Assembly: GCA_041855665.1 (NCBI GenBank)
Contig: JBHAEP010000020.1
Location: 1 to 13,210 of the forward strand
Length of the DNA stretch: 13,210 bases
Origin: JBHAEP01 sp041855665
Lineage (GTDB): Bacteria > Patescibacteriota > Saccharimonadia > Saccharimonadales > Saccharimonadaceae
Direction of reading: 5' to 3'
The notes below the pieces were generated by a model, which searched no databases, was not told the origin of the DNA, and worked only from the letters and a program-made list of their open reading frames with translations. Shown in pieces: positions 6,246 through 13,210 of the stretch. How positions within the stretch are numbered: the stretch's first letter is position 1; each line of letters opens with the position of its first letter. The position numbers and the translations under genes are program-made.

Positions 6246-7576
6246 GATTGTTTTTTCCTATACCAGTTATAGCCAGGCTCTGTGGGAGATTGATACTTAT
6301 GTGCTAAAGGTGCAAATGTATCCAGGCTCGCTGCTGCTATCTTAGAGTCAAAGCCTTCAACTTCACCTACGTATATAAAGGTATGACCGGAGTTTATCGC
6401 GACATCTCCTGGTTGAAGTTCAGCTGGATCTATTTCTGAACTAGTACCTAAATACTCCCAATTTTCTTTAGCCCATTTCTCTTGTTGTCCTGTGTTACCA
6501 GCATTGTCAGCTATCTTACCACCGAAATTATAACCCTCATCAAATCCACTATTCCTAACTAATAAAGTTACAAATCCACCACAGTCGATACCTGGATAGT
6601 TCGTACCTCCTACATAATATCCTTCTTTTCTAGCTTCATCTACAGCTTTTTTGTATTCTGGCATAGGGGTTCTATTGGTTAAATTATTATCTTGCGTTGG
6701 GTAGGCATAATCCATTAATAGTTCAGTTAAACTCCCGCCGCCAGACGATGAACTATTACATCCATTCGATGAGGATGTTCGACTAGATGTGGTGTTTTCA
6801 TCACTAGACCCTTCCGATTCACTACCCGCCAGAGCCGGGGCGTCTTTATACTTGTCAAAAGTTTCTTGAGCTTTACCTCCTCGAACTGATATTACATGAT
6901 CTGCAGTGTCGTTTGATGCTTCATATCCATATCCAACTTTTAATCCTAGTGTTGAAAATTTAGGATGATCCACTGTTTTTAATGTAGCTCCATGCACTAC
7001 GATAGCCGCGTCTACTGGATCATCTACTGTTTTTAATATTCTTAGGGTTTCACTATAGCCTTCATTTAATTCTTTCCAGACGAATTCAAGCTGCATTCCA
7101 AGGTCTGTTACCGGAACTCCCATTTCTTTAGCGAAATCAGCAAGAGGACCTTGTCGTTCCTTGAATGTCCATTGCACTAATCCAAAACCTACTCCATTTT
7201 GAGGTGTGTAGTTTTCATCGGCTGTTGCGCCACCCTGAATAATGTCTGGTCTAAGTCCAGATTCTTGAAACATATTTCCTATAAAGCCAGAAGCTTGGGC
7301 TAAATTTAAGCCTTTTTGCATAAAGAAGTTTAAAATCTTTTGTTCATTATCATCCCCACTTAAAGTTACATTAATTCCAGACCCTGGACTGCAACTTGAT
7401 TCTGCGCATCCGTCATAGTAAAGAATATCATTTTGAGCAAAAAAGTCTTGATCACAGTTAGCAGCGTATGTCGTTTTAGGCGATGATATAACAACCAAGC
7501 TCGAGATCATAGCAAAAATTAAAAATGAAGATATTAATCTAAAGTTTAATAATTTAATTTTAGCGACTATACTCAT
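6242..7576 (-). CDS. Secreted bifunctional cell-wall hydrolase: phage-tail-lysozyme-like domain plus NlpC/P60-like peptidase
   Basis: The 444-residue protein starts with a signal peptide (hydrophobic core about 14-31, likely cleaved after TTYA at about 38). Domain 1 (about 75-245) resembles the phage tail lysozyme family: FIGNMFQESGLRPDI with probable catalytic Glu105, then GFGLVQWT and the MQLEFVWKELN stretch. A Ser/Gly/Asn-rich linker (about 250-282) follows. Domain 2 (about 283-444) is NlpC/P60-like, with DCGGFV carrying Cys332 and PGDVAINSGHTFIYVG carrying His398. Together these would cut both glycan and peptide in peptidoglycan, as CwlT and VirB1-like enzymes do for conjugative type IV secretion. 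The gene overlaps the upstream one by 17 nt and the downstream one by 4 nt. It ends in TGA directly followed in frame by TAG. Confidence 0.88.
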   Translation of the reverse strand: MSIVAKIKLLNFRLISSFLIFAMISSLVVISSPKTTYAANCDQDFFAQNDILYYDGCAESSCSPGSGINVTLSGDDNEQKILNFFMQKGLNLAQASGFIGNMFQESGLRPDIIQGGATADENYTPQNGVGFGLVQWTFKERQGPLADFAKEMGVPVTDLGMQLEFVWKELNEGYSETLRILKTVDDPVDAAIVVHGATLKTVDHPKFSTLGLKVGYGYEASNDTADHVISVRGGKAQETFDKYKDAPALAGSESEGSSDENTTSSRTSSSNGCNSSSSGGGSLTELLMDYAYPTQDNNLTNRTPMPEYKKAVDEARKEGYYVGGTNYPGIDCGGFVTLLVRNSGFDEGYNFGGKIADNAGNTGQQEKWAKENWEYLGTSSEIDPAELQPGDVAINSGHTFIYVGEVEGFDSKIAAASLDTFAPLAHKYQSPTEPGYNWYRKKQS

Positions 7577-8159
7577 GAAGTACCTGTGATTTATCTTCTG
7601 TTAGTATTTTTAAGTTAACTTTATCGTTTATGTCATACTTGAATGCACTGTAGTAGTCTTCACCATCAATGTAGGTTTTGAATGTGTAAGTTATCGAGTC
7701 ATTGGTTTGTTGGGATTCTATAGGTGAGTCTTTATATACCCTTACGTCGAGAGGGTTTCCTATTTTTTTGCCTTTTTCTTTAGCCATTTTATTGTATAGT
7801 TTTTGCATTTCATACATTTTCGTGGCTGGTATTGATGTTTTATCTCGTAATATTTCAATACCAAGAATGAAGATACTATCTATATCTTTATTTTGAGGGG
7901 TGGATCTCACTATTACGTCTTTATTAAATCTTTCCCCTGAAACTGGGTCTATTTCTGATGGATATTCAGATAGATTTTTAGATTCATTATTTCCTACTGG
8001 AACAATTTCTTCCACGCTGCTATTTTCTGAATTATCGGCGCTAACGCCTGTATTGTTTTCTTTTTGATTTTTATAAATATTATAAAATGCGAAAGCTAAG
8101 CTAATTAATATGATTAATGATATATATATTATTGCTATTTTTTTAAATTTATTATTCAT
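7560..8159 (-). CDS. Small membrane-anchored protein of unknown function in the VirB4 operon
   Basis: Not recognised. The 199-residue protein has a basic N-terminus (MNNKFKK), one membrane helix (about 8-28) and a Ser/Asn/Glu-rich low-complexity linker (about 30-70). An outer domain of about 130 residues follows: FNKDVIVRSTPQNKD, a helical stretch MYEMQKLYNKMAKEKGKK, and strands SITYTFKTYIDGEDY and VNLKILTED. The layout fits a VirB8-like or accessory component of a secretion channel, but this is only a shape argument. The ATG is 3 nt after the stop of the 1012-residue gene with AAGGA upstream. Its end overlaps the start of the wall hydrolase, so expression is likely coupled. Confidence 0.8.
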   Translation of the reverse strand: MNNKFKKIAIIYISLIILISLAFAFYNIYKNQKENNTGVSADNSENSSVEEIVPVGNNESKNLSEYPSEIDPVSGERFNKDVIVRSTPQNKDIDSIFILGIEILRDKTSIPATKMYEMQKLYNKMAKEKGKKIGNPLDVRVYKDSPIESQQTNDSITYTFKTYIDGEDYYSAFKYDINDKVNLKILTEDKSQVLHEYSR

Positions 8160-8162
8160 TTT

Positions 8163-11100
8163 TTAGTCCTTAAAAAATGCCTTATTGATACTCTTAACTC
8201 CACCCATCTCAGATCCATAAATCATATCCTCAACCTTTTCTTTCCTTAGAGTTCCATTTCCTGCATCTGCAAGTAGAAGATTCCCTTCATCATCAATACC
8301 TCTAATAACTACGAAGTGCGCTCCTGTGTAGCTAGAATCTGGAAGATATGCCTTGCCCTTACCTGCTATTATAAGTAATCCACCGGCATCTAGAACCTTT
8401 CTAATTCCAGCTTCACTTAATTCGTAGTCTTCAACCCGAAGACCGTATTTTTTAGCTGTTGGAATAGTAGCCTCATTACCTGATCCTTGATAATTAAACC
8501 ATTGATTTTGTTTATAGTATTCACCAAGAACACCTGGGTCAACATCTTGACCGGTCATATTTCGAATTATCATAGCCATAGATGTTGGTCCGCACCCTAA
8601 ATCACAGAAATTAGCTCCAGGTAGGATAGGCATAGTAGCCCAGGGATGAAGTGGTTGACCTTTGATATTACATTGACCCCATAGAATCCATTCGTCGTCA
8701 TTAGTGTAGTCACCAGTAGCACCCAAATTACGTCCACCGCCTCCACCTTGAGATGGATAGCCGTCATCCATAGTTTCGTTAATAGAGCTATCTATGTAGT
8801 AGACGCGGAAATTTTTCATTGCTTCGGATTCATCGGAGCATTTTTCTCCATTTCCCCATACAGGGTCTTCGCCTTCTTTTCCTGTTGGGCCTAGTGGATC
8901 TTCGCGTTCAGCGCAGTACTCTATAAATTTCTTATAGTCAGTATCGTCTTTCGCTTCACCAGTTTCTTCATCAATATGACCATTATTGATCATATATTCT
9001 AAAGTACTCTCGACGTCTTTTTGCTGTTCATCTTTCGGGAGGTAATACCTAGTGTTGCACATAGCATCAAGTAGTCGAGGATTGAAATCTTCATCGCACA
9101 TCTTGAAGCGTTCTGGATTTATAGCATTTACAGCTTGCGCTTTTTGGATATTAGTAATAGGACTAGTTACGAAACTAGCTAAAGTACTTAACTTATTTCC
9201 TGAATCAGCATTAATAACCGCAGCAGTACGAGCAAAACTACCGACTACGCTAAATCGATTATTAATATCAAATGGGTTTTGGGATGCTTCGTATTTTTCC
9301 ACAGCAAGCATAGTAGCTTGATTGTCGTTAAATGCTTGAGTGAATTCAGCTTCATCTTCTTTCAAGGCTGGCTTTAGGCCGCGACCAAGCGCTAAGTTTT
9401 CATTAATTCCAGCAGTACCAGATGCTATTGCATCCCCGGCTTCTGCTCCGTTATTTATTGTGTCATCATTAATAACATTTCCAGCTAGGATGTCAATTAA
9501 TATAGTCTGAGCCAATCCTAAGGCTATACCCATAGCACCACTAGCTGCTGCACTAGCTATAAGGCTTGCTCCACCCGACAAACCTCCGGCTAATAGACCA
9601 ACAACAAGACCGCCAGCCCGTGCCCATCCACTTTGTATTTTTTTACAACTGTCAACTCCACCGGGTATTTGGTTACTTATATTTCCTATGCTACCTAAGG
9701 TTCTTAACACACCCGAAGTTCCCCCAACTGTATATTGTTGAGCTATGGGGTTTGGAGTACTTGAGGCATTATGGGCGAAAGATTGGTAAGCTAATGAGTC
9801 GGTTGCGCTTTTATCTTTATATGGATTCTTTATAATCTTAGTTTTGGCACCAGTTATAGAGAATCCATCAGATACGGTAATCTCATCTCGCTTATCTGTT
9901 CTAGTTAGTAGATTTCCGACATACTCTACTTGCTCTGGAGTGGCATCTCCAGCTTTAATAGCGTCAGCAAGACTAAGTATAGATGATGCAAAAAACATAA
10001 GCTGTTTTGCACGACTTGCTCTTGCTGCAGTTGGTATGTACTGTATTAGGTTATATAAAGAGCAGGCGCTATCGGCAATTCCAAGTATAGAAAATCCCTT
10101 TAAAGTACCCTTCAAGGCACTCTTACCTACTGTACTAAAGGCAGTTTTAGTACCTGATTCCTCTGCTTCCTTAACCTGATCTTCTAGGTCTTTAGCTATA
10201 GAGTCTTTTGTCTCTTTATCTGCGTCTTCATCATTAGATCCACTAGATATGCTACCATTTTTCGCCTTTTTACTCTGATCTACTAGATTTTTATTATCCT
10301 CTTCGGCATTACCGGTAATCTTTAATTTTTTATCTAATCCAAGTTTACCTAAAACTCTATTTGCTACTTTATCGCTAAATGCTGCAAATTTTGGATGATA
10401 GGCGCGGTTGAGTGCTGATATATTTTTTGGATCATTAAGAGCAGACTGTAGACCTTTCATTCCACCAGGGGTTTTAGTATCAAACCTTTCACCACTCGGT
10501 AAAGTTATTGCGGTAACCTTATTGCGTTTAATTTTAGATCCTGTTTTACATCCACCTTCACATTCAATCGTGATTCCAGCTTTTTCGAAATTATCGATAG
10601 CTTTATCAGACATACTTGAAAAACGACATTTTACAGTAATTTTTTCACCACAAATCCCAAGACTTTTAGTTAATTTAGAATGCAAGACTTTTCCGCGCCT
10701 TGAATTTAAATTTCCAGATACATCATCAAGGCTATCAGTGAGAACTTCCTTTAGATGTATAACTAGCATACTTGGTGCACCGATGAAACTGGCAATTCCA
10801 CCACCACCTAAAAGCAAAGCTAGCGCAACTAAAACTCCATTGCGCTTTTTACCTAGACCTTTTAGCCTAGAAGAGAAAGATTGTTTGCCACCTGCTGTAG
10901 ATTTTCCTCCAGATGAAGATTTACCGCCAGGAGTGTAGAATCCGCTTTTATTTTCAGAGTCGCTTAGATTATTATTTGTTCTTTGGCTAGCGCCAATTTG
11001 ACTAAACTTATCATCGTAATACTGCTGAGGGCGATTCACATTAACAGTACCAGCTTGATTTTCCATATCAGCTAGTTGTGAATTTGTATTTCCCTCCCTA

Positions 11101-11201
11101 GGGTTAGGATTGTAAAATCCTTGCGGTTGATTATTAGCCTGAGCGCTGTTATTTTCACGATCAAGCAAGGAAGTTCTATCTTTTTGATTATCGTCTCTCA
11201 T
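8163..11201 (-). CDS. Large polytopic membrane protein with C-terminal C39-like cysteine peptidase domain
   Basis: The 1012-residue protein begins with a hydrophilic Asn/Gln/Gly/Ser-rich tail (1-121) and a strong membrane helix (about 122-150). A Cys-containing region follows (ICGEKITVKC, ECEGGCKTG). Further hydrophobic segments lie in the middle, including a Gly/Ala-rich one (AGGLVVGLLAGGLSGGASL and onward). A charged Cys-rich region precedes the C-terminal C39-like papain-fold domain (about 855-1000). Its expected catalytic residues are Cys870 in DLGCGPTSMAM, His962 in TGAHFVVIRGID and Asp979 in LLADAGNG. Residue 864, where bacteriocin-type C39 enzymes have the oxyanion Gln, is Asn. Location behind virB4 suggests a VirB6-like channel part carrying an outer peptidase. 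Substrate unknown; a peptidoglycan or host-protein cut is speculation. Confidence 0.85.
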   Translation of the reverse strand: MRDDNQKDRTSLLDRENNSAQANNQPQGFYNPNPREGNTNSQLADMENQAGTVNVNRPQQYYDDKFSQIGASQRTNNNLSDSENKSGFYTPGGKSSSGGKSTAGGKQSFSSRLKGLGKKRNGVLVALALLLGGGGIASFIGAPSMLVIHLKEVLTDSLDDVSGNLNSRRGKVLHSKLTKSLGICGEKITVKCRFSSMSDKAIDNFEKAGITIECEGGCKTGSKIKRNKVTAITLPSGERFDTKTPGGMKGLQSALNDPKNISALNRAYHPKFAAFSDKVANRVLGKLGLDKKLKITGNAEEDNKNLVDQSKKAKNGSISSGSNDEDADKETKDSIAKDLEDQVKEAEESGTKTAFSTVGKSALKGTLKGFSILGIADSACSLYNLIQYIPTAARASRAKQLMFFASSILSLADAIKAGDATPEQVEYVGNLLTRTDKRDEITVSDGFSITGAKTKIIKNPYKDKSATDSLAYQSFAHNASSTPNPIAQQYTVGGTSGVLRTLGSIGNISNQIPGGVDSCKKIQSGWARAGGLVVGLLAGGLSGGASLIASAAASGAMGIALGLAQTILIDILAGNVINDDTINNGAEAGDAIASGTAGINENLALGRGLKPALKEDEAEFTQAFNDNQATMLAVEKYEASQNPFDINNRFSVVGSFARTAAVINADSGNKLSTLASFVTSPITNIQKAQAVNAINPERFKMCDEDFNPRLLDAMCNTRYYLPKDEQQKDVESTLEYMINNGHIDEETGEAKDDTDYKKFIEYCAEREDPLGPTGKEGEDPVWGNGEKCSDESEAMKNFRVYYIDSSINETMDDGYPSQGGGGGRNLGATGDYTNDDEWILWGQCNIKGQPLHPWATMPILPGANFCDLGCGPTSMAMIIRNMTGQDVDPGVLGEYYKQNQWFNYQGSGNEATIPTAKKYGLRVEDYELSEAGIRKVLDAGGLLIIAGKGKAYLPDSSYTGAHFVVIRGIDDEGNLLLADAGNGTLRKEKVEDMIYGSEMGGVKSINKAFFKD

Positions 11202-11225
11202 TTAATCAAACCTCTTACTTAAAAT

Positions 11226-11234
11226 ATTTTACCA
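11226..11234 (-). promoter_or_regulatory. Possible internal promoter (TGGTAAAAT) ahead of the 1012-residue gene
   Basis: In the 37-bp gap after virB4 the minus strand carries TGGTAAAAT, an extended -10 of the same form as that of rpmH. It is 24 nt before the ATG, and an AGAGG ribosome site (11211-11215) lies between. The overlapping 11220-11231 is a perfect palindrome (TAAAATATTTTA). No -35 is visible at 17 nt. It may give the downstream genes a second transcription start. Confidence 0.35.
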
Positions 11235-11238
11235 TAGT

Positions 11239-13092
11239 TTAGAACATTTGCGGTTGATTTCCGGCTGATTGTTGAGATAATTTTTCAGCTTGTCGATCTT
11301 GTGGATTTGTTGAAATTAGCGATTTTTCAGTTTGACTAGCAATAATCTGAATATGGACGTGGTTTTGTCCGGCAAAGAAAAGGCCTTGGCCGACTGGGAA
11401 ATTAGTTAGACGCTTCTTTTCTTCTTCTGTCAACTTGAATATATCGCTTAAAACATCCACGGCACTGGTAGATTGCTTTAATAGTAGCTGCATACTACTG
11501 TTATTTACGATTGCTCGACCCATTTTACTGCCCATAAAGTCTTCAACGTCCTGGGTAATTGTGGTTAGTCCGAGATAATATTTTCGAGCTCGCTTAGCAA
11601 GGCTAAATAAGAAGCTAGCCGAGTCTTCATACTTCATCAGCTGCCAAGCCTCGTCCACAATCAGCATTCGCCTTCTTTGATCTGTACGAGTAATATTCCA
11701 GATGTGAGATAGAACAATATACATCGCCACCGGTCGAAGCTCATCTTCTAGGTCGCGAATATTAAATACCACCATGTGATTATTGATATCGATGTTGCTT
11801 TGTTGGCTAAAGATTCCAGCGAATGTTCCGGTTGTGTATTTTCGTAGCCTCTGAGCTAATTGCGGCCCAGTTCCGCCCATGTGAAGTAAAGTGTCGTAAA
11901 GGTTGGCAATTGTTGGCGGTGTTGAATTGTGAGTTAGTGGATCGCTAGTAATTCCTACGCGTGCGTAAGTATCAATCAAAGCTTGATCGAGATCGGCTTC
12001 TTCGGCTGGAGAAAGACCGTTCATCATTTGGTTTCCAGACCCACCAAGCATCAAACGGAATAATCCGTGAAGTGTTACAAGGTTTGCGCGCAGTGCATCA
12101 TCAGCCTCGTCATTATCAATAACTCGTGGTAAATCAAAAGGATTAATTCGAGTATCACTATTTAAACTTAAGCGAATATGGCTTCCGCCTACTGCCCCAC
12201 ATAATTTTTCATACTCGTTTTCTGGGTCGATAATCACAATATCGCTACCTAGCATCATACTGCGTAAAGCCTCAAGCTTAACAGTGAAAGATTTACCTGC
12301 ACCGGATTTCGCAAAAACTGTCATGTTGGCATTTTCTAATGTAAATCGATCAAAGATTACTAGTCCATTATTGTGCATATTAACACCGTAAAGAACACCT
12401 TGGCTATCGGTTAAATCAGCGGAGGTGAACGGGAAGCTGGTTGAAATAGCGCCTGTATTCATATTGCGTCGGATTTGCAACTGGTCGCTCATCTGTGGAA
12501 CGGTGCTATTTAAACCTTGTTCTTGTTGAGAACTGGCTACTTTACTAAAGACCATTTGTTGACCAAAAATAGTCTCAATTTTGTGCTGAATAAAGCTTAG
12601 TTCATCCAAACTGTCAGCATAAATGGTTACATAAAGACCGTAACGGAAAAACTTCTCTGCTCCGATTTGTAGCTGGTCTCGCAACTCCTCGGCGTCTTGA
12701 ATAGCCGCCTCCAAGGCTGGGTCTCGAGTACGACCTTTTTCGTTATTTATTGCCATTGAAGCTTCTAACTGAGTCACTTTTTTGCGAAGGTTATTTAGGA
12801 CGACTTGACTTTCCACTGGATAAATAAACATGCTAATATCCAGCACTTCATCCATATTGATGATACTAGATAGCCATCCAGTGTAGATTTCTCGAGGATA
12901 TCCATAAACATAAAGTGTTCGACCGTATTTAGTTCCTAGTCGAAAATAATTATTGTGAATCTCAATACTACTTGGAGCAATTGTGTCGCGTAGAGTATTT
13001 ATACCTGTCAAAAAGGCTTGGTCAACTTCAGCCTGCTCCTTGGCACGCTGTTCAGCTGCGATATCAATTGGATCAATTCGTTTTTTAGCCAT
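11239..13092 (-). CDS. virB4: VirB4/TraE-type conjugation (type IV secretion) ATPase
   Basis: Cytoplasmic motor ATPase that powers assembly of, or transfer through, type IV secretion channels. The 617-residue protein has an N-terminal domain (about 1-240) with TKYGRTLYVYGYPREIYTGW and a charged helical stretch (about 97-145). The RecA-like ATPase domain follows: Walker A AKSGAGKS (261-268), IIDPENEYEKL (about 287-297), Walker B MLIVDEA (476-482) and TTITQDVEDF (about 510-519). The last motif is characteristic of VirB4/TrwK ATPases. It is shorter than proteobacterial VirB4 (about 800 residues), because the N-terminal domain is smaller. The ATG follows the previous stop without a gap (TAAATG) with GGAGAGGGG upstream. 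The C-terminal tail is Gln-rich and disordered. Confidence 0.93.
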   Translation of the reverse strand: MAKKRIDPIDIAAEQRAKEQAEVDQAFLTGINTLRDTIAPSSIEIHNNYFRLGTKYGRTLYVYGYPREIYTGWLSSIINMDEVLDISMFIYPVESQVVLNNLRKKVTQLEASMAINNEKGRTRDPALEAAIQDAEELRDQLQIGAEKFFRYGLYVTIYADSLDELSFIQHKIETIFGQQMVFSKVASSQQEQGLNSTVPQMSDQLQIRRNMNTGAISTSFPFTSADLTDSQGVLYGVNMHNNGLVIFDRFTLENANMTVFAKSGAGKSFTVKLEALRSMMLGSDIVIIDPENEYEKLCGAVGGSHIRLSLNSDTRINPFDLPRVIDNDEADDALRANLVTLHGLFRLMLGGSGNQMMNGLSPAEEADLDQALIDTYARVGITSDPLTHNSTPPTIANLYDTLLHMGGTGPQLAQRLRKYTTGTFAGIFSQQSNIDINNHMVVFNIRDLEDELRPVAMYIVLSHIWNITRTDQRRRMLIVDEAWQLMKYEDSASFLFSLAKRARKYYLGLTTITQDVEDFMGSKMGRAIVNNSSMQLLLKQSTSAVDVLSDIFKLTEEEKKRLTNFPVGQGLFFAGQNHVHIQIIASQTEKSLISTNPQDRQAEKLSQQSAGNQPQMF

Positions 13093-13210
13093 TTAAAACC
13101 CCTCTCCTAGATGTGGACGTTCAGCTTCGCCTTTACCTTTCATTACAAATGTTGTTGCCATTTTATCAAAATCACTTAATGGTTCACGAATTGCTGTATC
13201 TGGATTATAA
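13093..13210 (-). CDS. C-terminal 38 residues of an unidentified gene directly upstream of virB4 (runs off the right edge)
   Basis: An open frame reads from the right edge and ends in TAA at 13093-13095, touching the virB4 ATG. The visible tail is hydrophilic: YNPDTAIREPLSDFDK, a MATTFVMKGKGEAERP stretch, then HLGEGF at the end. It contains no motif I can name. In many Gram-positive and CPR type IV secretion loci a small PrgI/VirB3-type membrane protein precedes virB4, so this is a candidate, but only from position. Its last codons contain the virB4 ribosome site, which implies coupled translation. Confidence 0.65.
   Translation of the reverse strand, partial: YNPDTAIREPLSDFDKMATTFVMKGKGEAERPHLGEGF

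Noticed and set aside
6240..6250. Possible recoded TGA (as in Gracilibacteria/SR1 code 25)
   Set aside because: All long genes are open under the standard bacterial code with no in-frame TGA; the one TGA is a stop directly followed by TAG and overlaps the next ATG.
9052..10938. Several plus-strand open frames of 89-176 codons opposite the 1012-residue gene
   Set aside because: They are shadows of the real minus-strand gene, with no ribosome sites or known motifs.
1..13210. tRNA, rRNA, CRISPR arrays, insertion sequences or attachment sites
   Set aside because: Nothing in the gaps resembles these; gaps are short and are filled by promoters, ribosome sites or DnaA boxes.

Overview
This window spans a bacterial replication origin and the start of a conjugation or secretion-type operon. 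Short intergenic gaps, AT-rich DNA, a YidC that starts directly with its first membrane helix, and a VirB4 operon with wall-hydrolase genes beside oriC all fit a small-genome bacterium. The best guess is Patescibacteria/CPR, possibly Saccharibacteria (TM7). That placement is inference from gene content and would need a DnaA or RpL34/YidC phylogeny. The ordinary code (table 11) fits: no long gene needs TGA read as an amino acid, and TGA ends the cell-wall hydrolase.

Region 1 (1-903, minus strand) holds yidC (partial), rnpA and rpmH, the usual cluster on one side of a bacterial origin. rpmH and rnpA each appear to have their own extended -10 promoter only 11 nt before the start codon. A hairpin with a short U tract lies between them.

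Region 2 (904-4970, plus strand) holds dnaA, dnaN and recF. DnaA boxes lie on both sides of dnaA: four copies of an extended AGTTTTCCAC box upstream (904-1189), and a second cluster between dnaA and dnaN. The second cluster ends in a DnaA box followed by a CTA-CTA-TTA-CTA run that looks like a DnaA-trio, then an AT-rich stretch. This is the likely unwinding site of a bipartite oriC.

Region 3 (4967-13210, minus strand) is a tightly packed operon that converges on recF with overlapping stop codons. In transcription order it has the tail of an unidentified gene, a VirB4-type ATPase, and a 1012-aa membrane protein ending in a C39-like cysteine peptidase domain. These are followed by a small membrane-anchored protein, a secreted lysozyme plus NlpC/P60 double wall hydrolase, a PEGA-domain membrane protein, and another small membrane-anchored protein. 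Together they look like the ATPase, membrane and cell-wall-opening part of a type IV secretion system. VirD4, relaxase and pilin genes are not in view. The operon lies head-on to the replication fork expected from the adjacent origin.
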